From Pedobacter helvus (GTDB taxonomy: Bacteria > Bacteroidota > Bacteroidia > Sphingobacteriales > Sphingobacteriaceae), in the NCBI RefSeq assembly GCF_005925325.1, contig NZ_SRMP01000003.1:253210-317209 (forward strand): a stretch of 64,000 bases of DNA, read 5' to 3'. Under the pieces are notes generated by a model. The model was not told where the DNA came from. It made no database searches and saw only the letters and a list, made by a program, of their open reading frames with translations. Of this stretch, positions 62,983-64,000 are shown piece by piece (the stretch's first letter is position 1; each line of letters starts with the position of its first letter). The translations under genes were made by a program, and so were the position numbers.

Positions 62983-64000
62983 ATGAAAACTAAACTCATA
63001 GCGTGTCCAACGCTCTCAACTCTTCCAAAATTATTAACGTTCCTAACGCTAGGCTTCGTCTTTCTGAGTATTACAAATGCTACTCCGCTCTGGGCCCAAG
63101 ATGTGAATTTAACCAACTTCACCAAAAAGCTAGAGACGAGCACCAGCAAAAATGCTCAAGAGAAAGTCTATCTCCACTTAGATAAACCTTATTACGCCAT
63201 TGGCGATGACATTTGGTTCAAAGCTTATACAATTAATGCAAAAACAGGATTACCATCAACCATTAGTGGTTTGCTATATGTAGAATTAGTGAACGAAAAA
63301 GATTCCATTACCAAACAACTGAAACTTCCGATGAAGAGCGGTATTACTTGGGGAGATTTTAAACTTACCGACTCGCTAAGTGAGGGGAACTATCGCATAA
63401 GAGCTTATACGCAGTGGATGCGCAATGCAGGTGCAGAGTTTTATTTCGACAAAACCATCAAAATTGGTAATGCTTGGGCAAACAAGGTTTTCACCAAATC
63501 AAACAACACATTAAGTACAGAAAACAATCAGCAGAAGGTTACTACCACTATTCAGTTTACAGACAAACAGAACATGGCCTATGCAAATGCTCCTATTAAT
63601 TATGAAGTAAAACTGAATAACAAGACTATAGAAAGAGGAAAAGGTGTCACCAATGCACAGGGCGAGATCAACATTGCATTTATCAACAAACAACCAGAGG
63701 CATTAAAAAGCGGGTACATTTCAGCCACTATTACCTTGCCGAACAAGCAGGTTATCACTAAGGAGATCCCTTTGAAAACAACTTCGAAAGAAATCGATGT
63801 ACAGTTTTTTCCAGAAGGTGGAAAATTGGTAGAGAACCTGCCTAATAAAATTGGGATCAAATCTATCAATAGTAACGGGTTAGGAGAATTGACCACTGGT
63901 GCTATCATCAATAACGAAGGAACAGAAATCTCGAAGTTCGAAACCAATAAATTGGGTATGGGCTCTTTCTTTTTAAATCCAGCTACTGGGCAAACCTACA
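62983..64000 (+). CDS. Large secreted MG2/carboxypeptidase-regulatory-type protein, 5' part only
   Basis: The gene runs beyond the window end, and 339 codons are visible. A long signal peptide (MKTKLIACPTLSTLPKLLTF ... ending near PLWAQ) precedes a mature chain with the macroglobulin-like start EKVYLHLDKPYYAIGDDIWF, KAYTINAKTGLPSTISGLLY and GDFKLTDSLSEGNYRIRAYT. A second beta domain near residue 200 has APINYEVKLNNKTIERGKGV and a third near 270 has VQFFPEGGKLVENLPNKIGI. In Bacteroidota such proteins often end in a TonB plug domain. The ATG at 62983 is the first in frame. Confidence 0.85.
   Translation, partial: MKTKLIACPTLSTLPKLLTFLTLGFVFLSITNATPLWAQDVNLTNFTKKLETSTSKNAQEKVYLHLDKPYYAIGDDIWFKAYTINAKTGLPSTISGLLYVELVNEKDSITKQLKLPMKSGITWGDFKLTDSLSEGNYRIRAYTQWMRNAGAEFYFDKTIKIGNAWANKVFTKSNNTLSTENNQQKVTTTIQFTDKQNMAYANAPINYEVKLNNKTIERGKGVTNAQGEINIAFINKQPEALKSGYISATITLPNKQVITKEIPLKTTSKEIDVQFFPEGGKLVENLPNKIGIKSINSNGLGELTTGAIINNEGTEISKFETNKLGMGSFFLNPATGQTY

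Noticed and set aside
62967..63947. Open frames (such as 63600-63947 minus and 63003-63185 plus) near the right end
   Set aside because: They overlap the partial MG2-type gene (62983 onward), whose signal peptide and domain pattern are clear.

Overview
The window looks like chromosomal DNA of a Bacteroidota bacterium, most likely Sphingobacteriaceae (Pedobacter-like). This is inferred from low GC, proteins typical of the phylum (type IX secretion sorting domain, PorP/SprF, MG2-type outer-membrane protein, OMP beta-barrel family with a carboxypeptidase-regulatory N-terminus), weak Shine-Dalgarno signals, Bacteroidetes-type -7 boxes (TAnnTTTG) and many short palindromic intergenic repeats. No rRNA, tRNA, CRISPR array, prophage or insertion sequence was seen.

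Layout. 1-6.0 kb: rbfA, a TrhA/hemolysin III protein, small secreted or membrane proteins, a divergent lipid-kinase/App1-phosphatase pair, lipoproteins and aat. 6.1-12.8 kb (minus): a TlpA-like thioredoxin, an M28 peptidase, a large outer-membrane beta-barrel protein, a DUF4397 lipoprotein and a membrane metallophosphoesterase. 13.1-21.5 kb (minus): htpG, a YifB/ComM AAA protein, pfkA, a DsbD split over three genes, and birA. 21.5-25.9 kb (plus): rsfS, ftsH, a LUD-domain protein and a KAS III-like synthase. 25.9-31.1 kb: a TPR protein, a lipoprotein, a zinc-ribbon/Nif3 pair and a TM2/DUF2752 pair. 31.3-47.8 kb (minus): a three-gene surface operon headed by a 4467-residue T9SS-secreted repeat protein, followed by PorP/SprF and an OmpA/PD40 protein. 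48.6-52.0 kb: mfd. 52.0-59.3 kb: the DUF58-MoxR-DUF4350-DUF4129-membrane protein-SpoIIM cluster with a divergent RDD gene. 59.3-64 kb: SGNH hydrolase, a second DUF2752 gene, DUF5684, lipB, a phosphopantetheinyl transferase, dcd, and the start of a large MG2-type protein cut by the window end.

Most genes are housekeeping or envelope functions. The most unusual content is the giant adhesin-like protein: its DUF7507-like units carry EF-hand-like loops and are arranged in a four-unit higher-order repeat present three times. Second are the intergenic palindromes: one family starts exactly at stop codons and in one place has extended a gene's 3' end, another shows a nested hairpin, and a third has two copies sharing only their ends. 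Third is a group of genes whose -7 promoter box lies 3-6 nt before the start codon, predicting leaderless mRNAs. I did not find a clear defence system, biosynthetic cluster or other obviously new machine.
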